Below are positions 55,142 through 64,000 of a stretch of DNA of 64,000 nt, piece after piece. This DNA comes from Sporothrix humicola. Taxonomy: Eukaryota > Ascomycota > Sordariomycetes > Ophiostomatales > Ophiostomataceae. Both the position numbers and the translations under genes were made by a program. The notes under the pieces were generated by a model. That model made no database searches. It had not been told where the DNA came from and saw only the letters and a program-made list of their open reading frames with translations. Positions within the stretch are counted from its first letter, which is position 1, and every line of letters begins with the position of its first letter. Location: assembly GCA_021396245.1 (NCBI GenBank), contig WNYE01000073.1, forward strand, positions 145,548-209,547, in the 5' to 3' direction.

Positions 55142-57294
55142 CTCCCAGGGCTCTGGCTCTTGTGGACAGTTCGCTGAGGAAAAGAGTGGAAAGAGTGGAA
55201 AAGATAGGGAAATAGGGCCCTGTAGCCTGTCATGCTAACAGCAGGGAACGAGAGGGCTGGGCATTTTGGCAGTGAATTGGGAGAACTGGGGCCTGGGCTC
55301 GTTTTATCGCGTGGCCAGGACTGGCTGAGGACTCTGCTGTGAGGCAGCTGGTTTGCTAACGGTTTGCTGCTGCTGTACATAACCATTAAGTAACAGAATC
55401 CCCAATTAGGCTTGGGGCCCTGACGGTCGGGTCCACTTCCCATGCTCTTGACGCTTTTTGGCCTTGTTGACAGGGCAAGGGGCAAGGAAGGCACGCTCCA
55501 AGCACGCTTTCTCGACGGAGAGATCCAGTAAAAAGACGGGACAAGACCGCACCGCGGCGCTGGGCAAAGACAAACAGACAATTAAAGACACGCGAAAAAA
55601 GGAACCACCGATAGATTTTAGAGATTCGAATTGACAATGACATGAAAGAAGAACAAAAAGAAACAGACAAGGCGTGCAGGGGTCGGAAGAAAGTGGGGAT
55701 CGACCACTTGAGTCACGTGCGATCCCCAACAGCACTGACGTGTGATATAAACTGATGAAAATGAGGAAAGAACGATGCGATGCTTTGCGAAAGTGGAAAG
55801 AGAGAGGGGAAGCGACGAAGGGGCTCATGGGTCTGTACCAGGCTGGGAAGGCTCGATGAGGTGTTGATGCGGGCTTTTGCAGCTCGAAGATTTTTCAGTC
55901 GTCTGATGAAAGTTTTTTTTCTGTCAAGCTCTTTATTACTTTAATATGCGCTCCTCTAACACGTTGACACCCTAAACGGAAGGCTGGCACACCACTTTAA
56001 CAGGCGTAAAAGAGCCGGGCTGCCACACCTTTTCCCTGCCGGATCGCACCAGTGCACCCTCCGCAATCAGCCGGAATCCAGGTCCCTTCCTTCCCCTATT
56101 GCACTTACAAGTTACAACTACACAAAAGTAAACAATACTCGGCCTTGCCAGGAGGCAGGCGAGGCAGATGAAGCAGGCACGACCGAAACGGCCAGTGGAG
56201 TCCGGGGAAGGCGTGAAATGGCAACACCAGACAGCGGGCTTGCAAATGTCATTATTGAATTCTTTACATAGTACGGACCGCTCGTATCTTACACACACGC
56301 CTCGCCCTGACAAGTGCACGGCGAAAGTGACAAAAACCAGCCAGGAGTGCGGAAGCGCTCTTGGCACTAGGCCCGATTCATCTTCTAGGGGCGTGGAGGT
56401 GTCTATCAGAAGCAGAAAGTTTGTGCCTGTCATCTCTCACCATGTGCCAGTCTTTCTCTCATTTATTCCTTTTTGCAAAGTACTTCTGGTCAATATTTGT
56501 ACTACGGGTACCTTTTATTTTTATTTTACCTTTTTACTCCGTATCTTTTGTGTCTCCATCTCGTGTCTCCATATCAAAAACCTCCGTATGCACTGTCGAC
56601 CCTCCCCCGGGCTGTCGACCCAGTTGCAAACCCAGACGATGCACGAGAAAATGAGTCCGTCTTCTTTTTTTTTTTGTATGGAGTACAGAATGCGGAGAAG
56701 ATCCGGGCAAAAATATCCTACTGTGCACAGGCACGGGTCAAGGTTTGCCGTAGCATGTGTCGTGAAGAAAAACTGAAAAAGATATGGCCCTATTCCCGGT
56801 CAGGACGCGATCGTCCCCTCCTTTTTCTTGCTTCCTGCGTCATGAATGATGGCTGACCGAAAAAGCAAGGAAGTACGATGTAGTAGATCGATGTCGAGTG
56901 TCGCATGGTCAGAGGGTGAATGTGAGAATCGAAGAGGAAAAAAGACGCACATGATGGAGGGTGAAAACCGACGGAAGAGAGAAAAAGAAAACATGAAAAA
57001 GACCTTGAAAAGGAGACAACGCTTCTTGAAGCTTGGCTCACCCCTTCCATGGCTTGAAGATTTTTGTCCTAATGGAGGTGGGCTTACACCATGCACGCAG
57101 ATAGGGATAAAAAATCAAACACCATCATGTGTGCACTTTGAAATGAGGAGAACGTGCCATGGGCAGACGAAGATGAGGAGATGATGAGGAAAAAATCAGT
57201 AAATCATACTGCGCGATTTCAAACACAAGCTCATCACGCCTTACACACCAATATCATTCTTTGTCTCGCGACTCTCCCTACTGACGGCCGGCTG

Positions 57295-57322
57295 CCTGCC
57301 GTCTGCCGTCTGCCGTCTGCCG
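57295..57322. repeat. 7-nt tandem repeat (CTGCCGT)
   Basis: Three to four copies of CTGCCGT in a row, in the gene-poor stretch. Confidence 0.7.
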
Positions 57323-57906
57323 ATCCAAAGGCCTGGCAGATCCTGGGGCAAGAAGACTTTTTGGTTGCTGCGTGGGGAAACCAAGGAGGCGACGAGACGA
57401 ACAAAAGCAGAGATGCATCTCAAGCTTCTTACGAGCTGGCCTGACAAAAATCTTCTTGAACGATACATTTCATTCGTACAGTGGCGAGCTTCTTTTGTGT
57501 TTGGTATGCACGGCTATTGGATACTGGTCTCCCGCTTGACCCCCGAACCGGAGCTTGCGGCCGTCGTTGACTCGTTGTCAACAATAAAGAATGGGGGCGC
57601 CGAGCGACAATACATCTGATACGCAGAGCCGTGTTTGCAAGTGCAAAAGACGTGCATCCCGCATGTAACTTGCAGAGTACATACATGTAAGAGAGATGCA
57701 GGGCGCATTGGAGAAACTTGTTTGGCTTGTCCGGTTGTCCGCATCTTTTTTTTCTTCTAAGTACTGTGGTAGATTTCCCCATCTTCAATGCACACATGAA
57801 CTTTTACCCATGCTCACCATCCCGTGCGTGCAGCTGGCCGTGCGTTTTGTTTCGCTGGCAAGCCCACCAAACGCCGGTGACGGCCGCGGGATTTTGGAGA
57901 TGTGTT

Positions 57907-57948
57907 TTGCCAATTGGCAATTGTTAATTGTCAATTGTCAACTGCCAA
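57907..57948. repeat. palindrome plus AATTG-rich repeat
   Basis: A perfect 14-bp palindrome (TTGCCAATTGGCAA) runs into repeated AATTGTC/AATTGTT units. The stretch 57914-57948 is itself an imperfect inverted repeat with TTGGCA and TGCCAA ends. Confidence 0.6.
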
Positions 57949-59848
57949 AGAGGAAGCGTTTGTGTATCTCTGTCTCTCTCCCAGCTTACAGCTGGCACCG
58001 CGTGGGCGATGTCTCGTCTGTCGCACGAAGGAAGAGTGCCCACGTCCGTTTCAAATTGACTCTTTTTTCTCATGGCTTGTTGTCTGGAGAACTCTTGATC
58101 TCATTTCAGATTTTTCATGTCACTTTGCTTTTCAAAATCTATTTACTTTTGCACTCGTGCTTCTTTCCTTCTTCGCCCTTGCCCTTTCCAGTCAGTCCCC
58201 AGCTGCAAGGATTCTAGACTGCTTTCACCATTAAATGCGTAAGAATCGGAGGAAGGGGCGTGCCGCTAAGATTGGAGTGGGGACTATGGGGCGTGGATCT
58301 AAGGATATGCATCAGCAAGGATGAAAATGAAAGAACGAGGCACTCCAACAAAAGAGTCAAAAGTCAAGGGACGAAAATGAAAGCGGCAGAAAAATTTGGC
58401 CGTGACGTGCACCCGTTGAGCCGTGGAAGCTTGTGAGAGCCTCAAAGTGCTGCAACGAGTAGATGAAATTGTGCTTGTATCATTGAAGCGAATTGATAAG
58501 ATTTGCAGGAGAAAAATCCTCACCTTGCTGTCCTCTGCTCTTTCCCTCCGAACAAGGCTCCCAGTTTCCACTTCGTTCCTGCCCTCGCCTCCCGTCAAAA
58601 TCGCAAAAGGTACGCTCAGCTTCGCCCCCATCCGAGCTACGGAGCAGGTACACTGCAGTAGCTCTTTCTCTTTTCCTCGAGACTTGAGGCCTGGGCCGGC
58701 GGCCGCGCCTTCCCTCCCCATATTTTTTTTGGCACCAACTTTCAATCTCGCAAACCTCGACACGCCCCCTCGCCCATATGCGCGTGTCCCGTCCAGCCGC
58801 CTGTTGGCTGTCTGGCTTCCAGTGTCTGTGATCACTGATATACATTCGTTATTCGTACTCCCTCCCACGCCGCACTTTTATCTCACATATGATTCTCACA
58901 TACGATTTCCACTTCTGATTGCATCGCATGGCAGCCAAGCTGTCCCTTGTATCTGCGTGCTCTTTCCATATCCAAAAAAGAAAAGAAACAAAAAGGAAAG
59001 AACGCACCCCCATGCGACTGCCCAAATGTGCGCAAGGCCCGTCTTTTTGGGGAAGAGCGATGGGCGTCTTGGTATGTTCTTGTAGCCTTTTGGCGTTTGG
59101 GCGTGCTGGTGATTTCCACGCTAGGCCTTGCCGCCGGAGTGGAACGGAGGCGAAAAACTCATTCTCTTTCACGCTGTCTGGCTGTCTTTCAGTGGTGTTT
59201 CTTTTTCTTTTTTTCTTTTCCCGGGCAGCTCCATACAAGGCACGGCCGAGCGAGGCACGAGTCACAAAGGCCCAATAAGTCGCATGGGTACGGCTATTTG
59301 TATGGGGCTGGCGCGGCCGATATAGGTACCTTTTGGCTTGCGTTTCTTTTTCGTGCCTCTTGTTGGCTCATTCCCTCTTTGCCCTTTTTCTTCTTTTCTT
59401 TTTCTCTGCGCCCATTCCTGCCCTCTGACGGCAAGCAATTACACACGCTATCGCATACTATTTCGGGCTGGATCTGTCCACAGCCTGGTGTGCCCCCATT
59501 CTTCTCGTGCGCTCTTTCCCTCTCTGCTTCTTTGCCTCTGTCACCCCGAGCGTACCTGGTCCCCTTCCCTCCACAACTTTGTATTCGCAAGGTCGCAAAA
59601 GATCTCGCCCACGCGCCTTCCGTAGTCGCAGCTTTCTTTTTTTGCTCCATTTTTTGTTTGCTAGTGTCTTGCAGCCGTGTCGTAAGGAAAGAGCAATCCC
59701 GTAGTGTGTGCAAGGTTCACCACAGTCCCCCCTTCCCTCCCACTCTCCCACACCCCGGTAGAGGAAGGATAGGAGGATAGAGAGAAGCTTGTAGCCCAAG
59801 GCTATTTGCTATTTTGTTTTCTAAGAAACATGTGTAATACGCCCTTCA

Positions 59849-59866
59849 CCCCCCCCCCCCCCCCCC
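59849..59866. repeat. 18-C homopolymer
   Basis: A run of 18 cytosines about 590 bases upstream of the ammonium permease start, within its C/T-rich upstream region. The length may also reflect sequencing uncertainty. Confidence 0.8.
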
Positions 59867-60368
59867 TTCCTTCCCTTCCCTTTTCGTGCCTTCCCTCTTA
59901 TCCACCCATTGTCTTTGGCTGGCTTCGTCTCGAGAGAAGATCCTCAAATGGACCCGGCCCCATATCTATTGCTTCTTCCCATAGATTGGTACTTGTACAT
60001 ATAGATGCTGTGTTCCGGAACCTTTTCTTGTTCTTTGTTTCTTGTTCTCCAGACTTCTTCTCGACATCCACTTCATCATCATCCATCATTCCTTTTATTA
60101 CGTCTTCTCTCGCCCATTCCAATTCTCTCCTCGCATTCCTAAGACGTTTATTCTTTTACACTTCGACAGACTCACACTCCTTTCTTACTACTATCTCTCG
60201 TCTTGACATCTCATCCAGTCACCTACTCGTTCCTGGATTGCCTTGCTAGTCCCGCCAATAATCGTCTGTCGTACCAGCCCGAAGCAACGGCTGTTACACA
60301 CCAGCAACAAAGCAGGGCGTTTTACGCCTCTTTTGCTCTCGCAGTCGACAACTCGCCGACATCTTAGA

Positions 60369-60383
60369 TTTTTTTTTTTTTTT
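60369..60383. repeat. 15-T homopolymer
   Basis: A run of 15 thymines 73 bases upstream of the permease start codon. Confidence 0.8.
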
Positions 60384-60455
60384 GTCCCGTCTCAATATCA
60401 CTACCACAACTTTTCCCGCCATCCCATCAGACGTCTTCTCACAACCTCCTTCACC

Positions 60456-62268
60456 ATGTCATATTCCTGGGTCGGCGCGCCGGCCGTCTTCAATGGCACA
60501 GACAACGGCACCGGTGGTGATTCTGGTATGTTTTTTATCTAGTGATGATGGTGATATGGCTGTATTCTGCTATTTTGTCATTTTGTGCCCTCGTGTCGTA
60601 GCTAACAGCCTCAAAGTCACCGAGAACCTTAACCAATGGTACCAGTCCGGTGACCAGGCGTTCATTATTGTCGCCTCATGTATGGTCCTGATCATGGTCC
60701 CCGGCATCGCTTTCCTCTATTCCGGCCTCGCACGGCGAAAGTCGGCTCTGTCCCTGATCTGGGTCTGTATGATGTCGTTCAGTGTGGTCGTTTTCCAGTG
60801 GTACTTCTGGGGTTATTCGCTCGCATTCAGCAGTACAGCAACCAACGGTTTCATCGGCAACCTGCACCACTTTGGCCTCCTCAACACCCTCGCCGTTCCC
60901 TCGCCCGGCTCGCCTCTGATTCCCGAACTCCTCTACTCCTTCTACCAGATGCAGTTCTGCGCCGTCACTGCCGCCCTCGTGGTCGGTGCCACCGCTGAGC
61001 GTGGCCGTGTCATCCCCGCCATGGTCTTCACCTTCTTCTGGGCCACGCTCGTCTACTGCCCCATCGCCTGCTGGGTCTGGAACGTCAACGGCTGGGCCTT
61101 CAACTACGGTGTGCTCGACTACGCTGGCGGCGGCCCTGTCGAGATCTGCTCTGGTGTGTCCGCTCTCGCCTACTCGTGGGTTCTCGGCCGCCGCAACGAG
61201 AAGATGATGCTCAACTTCCGCCCTCACAACATTTCCCTCATCACTCTCGGCACCATTCTGCTCTGGTTCGGCTGGCTGGGCTTCAACGGCGGCTCTGCTT
61301 TCGGTGCCAACCTGCGTGCTACCATGGCCTGCTGGAACTCGTGCTTGACTGCCATGTTCGCTGCCATGACCTGGTGTCTGCTCGATTTCCGTCTGGCCCG
61401 CAAGTGGTCTCTGGTCGGCTGGTGTTCCGGCACCATTTCGGGCCTCGTCTCGGCCACGCCTGCCTCTGGTTTCGTTACTCCCTGGGCCAGCATTATCCTC
61501 GGTATCGTCACCGGCATCGCTTGTAACTTTGCCACCAAGAGTGCGTTCTCCCCCATTTTGTAATTTTGTTCCCGATCCATTTATTTCAATCACTGACACC
61601 CTGCAGTCAAGTTCCTCCTCCGCATCGACGATTCCCTCGATGTGTTCGCTGAGCACGCCGTCGGCGGCATGGTCGGCCTCGTCTTCAACGCGTTCTTTGC
61701 TGCCGACTACATTATCGGCCTCGACGGCGTCAACAACGGCATGACGGGCGGCTTCATCAACCACAACTGGCGCCAGCTCTACATCCAGATCGCCTACATC
61801 GTCGCCGCCACCTTTTACGCCTTTGTCGTCTCCGCCCTGATCGCCAAGATCATCGACCTTGTGCCCGGCCTGCACCTCCGTGCCAGCGAAGAGGCCGAGC
61901 TCCTCGGTATGGACGACGACCAGCACGGCGAGTTCGCCTACGATTACGTCGAGGTCCGCCGCGACTACCTCGCCTGGACCCCCGCCGAGAAGGACCCCCA
62001 GGCCGACGGTGTCCGCATTATCCCGCAGCACGGCATCGAGGGCCACCAGATGCTCATGAACGGCACCCGCCCGCCATCGCTGGCTGCTGCTTCGTCGGCC
62101 GACCAGGAGGAGCGCGTCTACCTCAACAGCCAGAGCAGCAACGGCAAGGAGCGCAGCCTCGGCGGCAACAACGGCATGAACCAGCCCCAGCTGCAGACGG
62201 TGTCCGACCAGGAGGATGCTGTTCAGTCGGAGAAGGTGGCACCACCACCACAGGAGCCGACCCAGTAA
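60456..62268 (+). CDS. ammonium permease, Mep1/Mep3-type Amt/Mep family
   Basis: Exons join(60456..60525,60602..61540,61607..62268) give 556 residues. A short extracellular N-terminus (NGTDNGTG) precedes eleven membrane helices in the Amt fold, with GLARRKSALSLIWVCM, QMQFCAVTAALVVGATAERGR and WNVNGWAFNYGVLDYAGGGPVEICSG. The conserved Asp196 is present. The first pore histidine is replaced by Glu204, while the second (His353 in DVFAEHAVGG) is kept. Fungal Mep1/Mep3 proteins show this Glu, whereas Mep2-type sensors keep both His. The long cytosolic tail (~410-556) is Gln/Ser/Pro-rich. The protein imports ammonium across the plasma membrane. GATA-type sites upstream fit nitrogen repression but were not examined rigorously. 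Confidence 0.95.
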
Positions 62269-64000
62269 TCGTCTCTTGAGCCTCTTTCGATTTCCCGCAT
62301 AATCTTTTTCATATCTCTCTTCGTCCTTTCTTTCTCACCCATTCTCTTTTCCTGTCTTATCACCCCCGCACCTCGTCCCATTTGTTTTCAGGTTAAAACC
62401 GAGATAAAAGGGAGGGGCTGCAGGACGACACCAAAGATAAAAGTTGAGGTTCTCGTTCATTTTTTTGTTGCATTGTGCAGCGTTTTTTATTTTCTTTTTT
62501 TGTCTTATCAACCATTACACAGCCTTGTTTATTTCCTTTTTTTGTCTTTTATCTCTTTATTTATTTTGGGAGGATACACTTGCGTTGTTTTGGGCCTATT
62601 TCTTTTTTCTTTTTTGTTTTTGGATGGCATATTGTCGAATGGTCAAATACCCACTCGCTAGCATATACACTTTTGGATTTTTTTTCTTTACTATTTATTT
62701 ATTTCAGAATACATTTTCTTATTCATTCTATCTCGCTGGTTAGCCACCGGATCCGACAATCTGGTATCTGGTTTATCATCATCACTGTGCCCGAGAACAA
62801 ATTGCCCATCATTATCAACACAGCCTTGGCCAAGCCAGTCCAGTCGATCTTGGCTGCAGGCTCGTTATCAGGTCCTTTTGATTTTGAGGCCATTATGGAC
62901 ACAAGATTTCTCCCTACCGTGTCTCTCAAACCAATTTTTCAGAAACTTTCGAGTCTCTTGATAGCAACACCAGCCCACTGCGTACTTTTTTTGACAGCCA
63001 CATTCTCAGTCTAGGCCATGATTCCGCACTGCTCTTCAGTTAGAGCTATCTTGGGGCGTCCACCTCTCGCATGCGTGGGTATTGTCATTCGATCCAGGCC
63101 CGGCTATTCCACAAAACATGGTCTTGGCAATGCCACTGATAATGCAAAAGAAAGCAGAGGAAGAAGCAAAGTAACGCTGGCTGTAAGTGTGCATCAAGAC
63201 GATGTCGCTAGATACGGCACAAGTGTAGGTACCTGTACGTCGTACCTGTGCTTTAAACATATTGTCTGGCCATCAACTATCATCTAAATACGGCGCCCAA
63301 AAAACGCCCACATCCGTTCCTGACGTAGCCCCTTGCTACAATTCGTCCAGCCAGCACCACAATAACCGAGCTCGCGGGACCTTATCTCGACAAATCAGAG
63401 AGCTCGAGGCTTACTCTCAGCAGAGCTCCAAACTTAAGCACGACAAAACAGCTTTCACCCCAGATCTTTCTTCAATTCTTCTAGCCCATTATACGTGCTG
63501 CTTCATCATTAAAGGCCAAGATCCATCAAATTTCAAAATGGCCTCGATTTCCATTAATTGTGAGATGTGCCCATCGAGGCATCTTATCTTTCTCCAATTG
63601 CCCCAATTTGCTGGGGATATCAAAAATGGGCGGGCGGCCCCACGCCGGGGCGCCGGGCCAGCCAGTCACGGCCCACCGACCTTTCCTTTCTTGGCACTTG
63701 TACTCCCCAGCCTTATCTCTACACACTTTTTCAACGACACCTCATAGCTCACAACTCATTCAATGCCAAAGATATGGCCAGCCTCCCCCCTGGTTTGATC
63801 CCCCCTTTTGTGTCTCTCTCCTCCCCCCTCGATCCAATACTCCGCGTTTTCACTTTGATTTTTTCCCTTTTCTCTAATAGCTCCATCGGTCCCGGCTCCT
63901 CTCCTCGATCTCTCACTCTTCGCCAGGGTTGCGAAATTAGTCTTTAGTCTTAGTCCACCCCCGGACTAAGACTAACTAATACGCACCTTAGTCCTATACA
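62269..64000. other. 1.7 kb 3' region to the window edge
   Basis: T-rich 3' region of the permease gene (62460-62710), then sequence with no supportable gene. The last 70 bases hold TTAGTC repeats and an inverted repeat. Confidence 0.5.
63944..63975. repeat. perfect 13-bp inverted repeat with 6-base loop
   Basis: TTAGTCTTAGTCC and its exact reverse complement are separated by ACCCCC. A further TTAGTC lies just upstream and a TTAGTCC lies downstream near 63988-63994. Confidence 0.85.

Larger units (their letters stand above)
51453..60455. other. 9 kb region without a supportable gene
   Basis: Many short ORFs on both strands, none with a recognised domain, signal or spliced continuation. Seen here: a short PPSY-containing ORF (51684-51851), a CCAAT palindrome (55128), an AATTG-rich repeat (57907-57948), and a strongly C/T-rich 2 kb segment before the ammonium permease with an 18-C run and a 15-T run. 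Confidence 0.5.

Noticed and set aside
58947..59780. 277-codon open frame upstream of the ammonium permease
   Set aside because: It lies in a C/T-rich segment where long open frames arise easily. The product is low-complexity Phe/Ser/Leu.
60676..62046. 456-codon open frame antisense to the ammonium permease
   Set aside because: The permease on the plus strand is unmistakable and the antisense product is low-complexity.
1..64000. tRNA, rRNA or CRISPR features
   Set aside because: By eye I found no TGGCNNAGTGG/GGTTCGANNCC pair at tRNA spacing, no rRNA-like sequence and no regularly spaced repeats. A covariance-model scan would be needed to exclude small RNAs.

Overview
This window looks like nuclear DNA of a filamentous ascomycete, probably a sordariomycete; I cannot name the species. 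The evidence is short introns (49 to about 200 nt) with GTAAGT-type donors, CTAAC-like branch points and CAG/TAG acceptors, long pyrimidine-rich leaders, glutamine-rich regulatory proteins, and families typical of higher fungi. I find 18 protein-coding genes, no convincing RNA gene and no intact transposon.

Left part (0-15 kb) is housekeeping: a small membrane protein (-), an Edc4/Ge-1-type mRNA-decapping scaffold (+), the TRM6/GCD10 subunit of the tRNA m1A58 methyltransferase (+), the ARC18/ARPC3 subunit of the Arp2/3 complex (-), and a large unassigned fungal protein (+). A 5.8 kb stretch without a convincing gene follows. Next come a Cys-rich single-pass surface protein and three secreted hydrolases: a sedolisin (S53) protease, a pepsin-like (A1) protease and a sulfatase. 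After these lie a 14-TM-type MFS transporter, an SDR oxidoreductase, a GPI-anchor candidate and a second single-pass surface protein.

The most interesting locus is 41.9-47.7 kb. An alpha/beta hydrolase (-) and an aspartyl-tRNA synthetase fused to a DUF2156 aminoacyl-transferase domain (+) are transcribed divergently. The fusion has the architecture of ErdS, which charges tRNA-Asp and then moves the aspartate onto ergosterol. The divergent hydrolase is a good candidate for the partner that removes it (ErdH). The window may therefore hold a complete synthesis/turnover pair for ergosteryl-aspartate. A polytopic membrane protein and a small Arg/Tyr-rich protein lie just downstream.

The right part (51.5-60.4 kb) is a second long stretch with no supportable gene. 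It ends in the pyrimidine-rich leader of an ammonium permease of the Mep1/Mep3 type, with Glu in place of the first pore His. The last bases contain a perfect 13-bp inverted repeat that may mark the edge of a repeat element.
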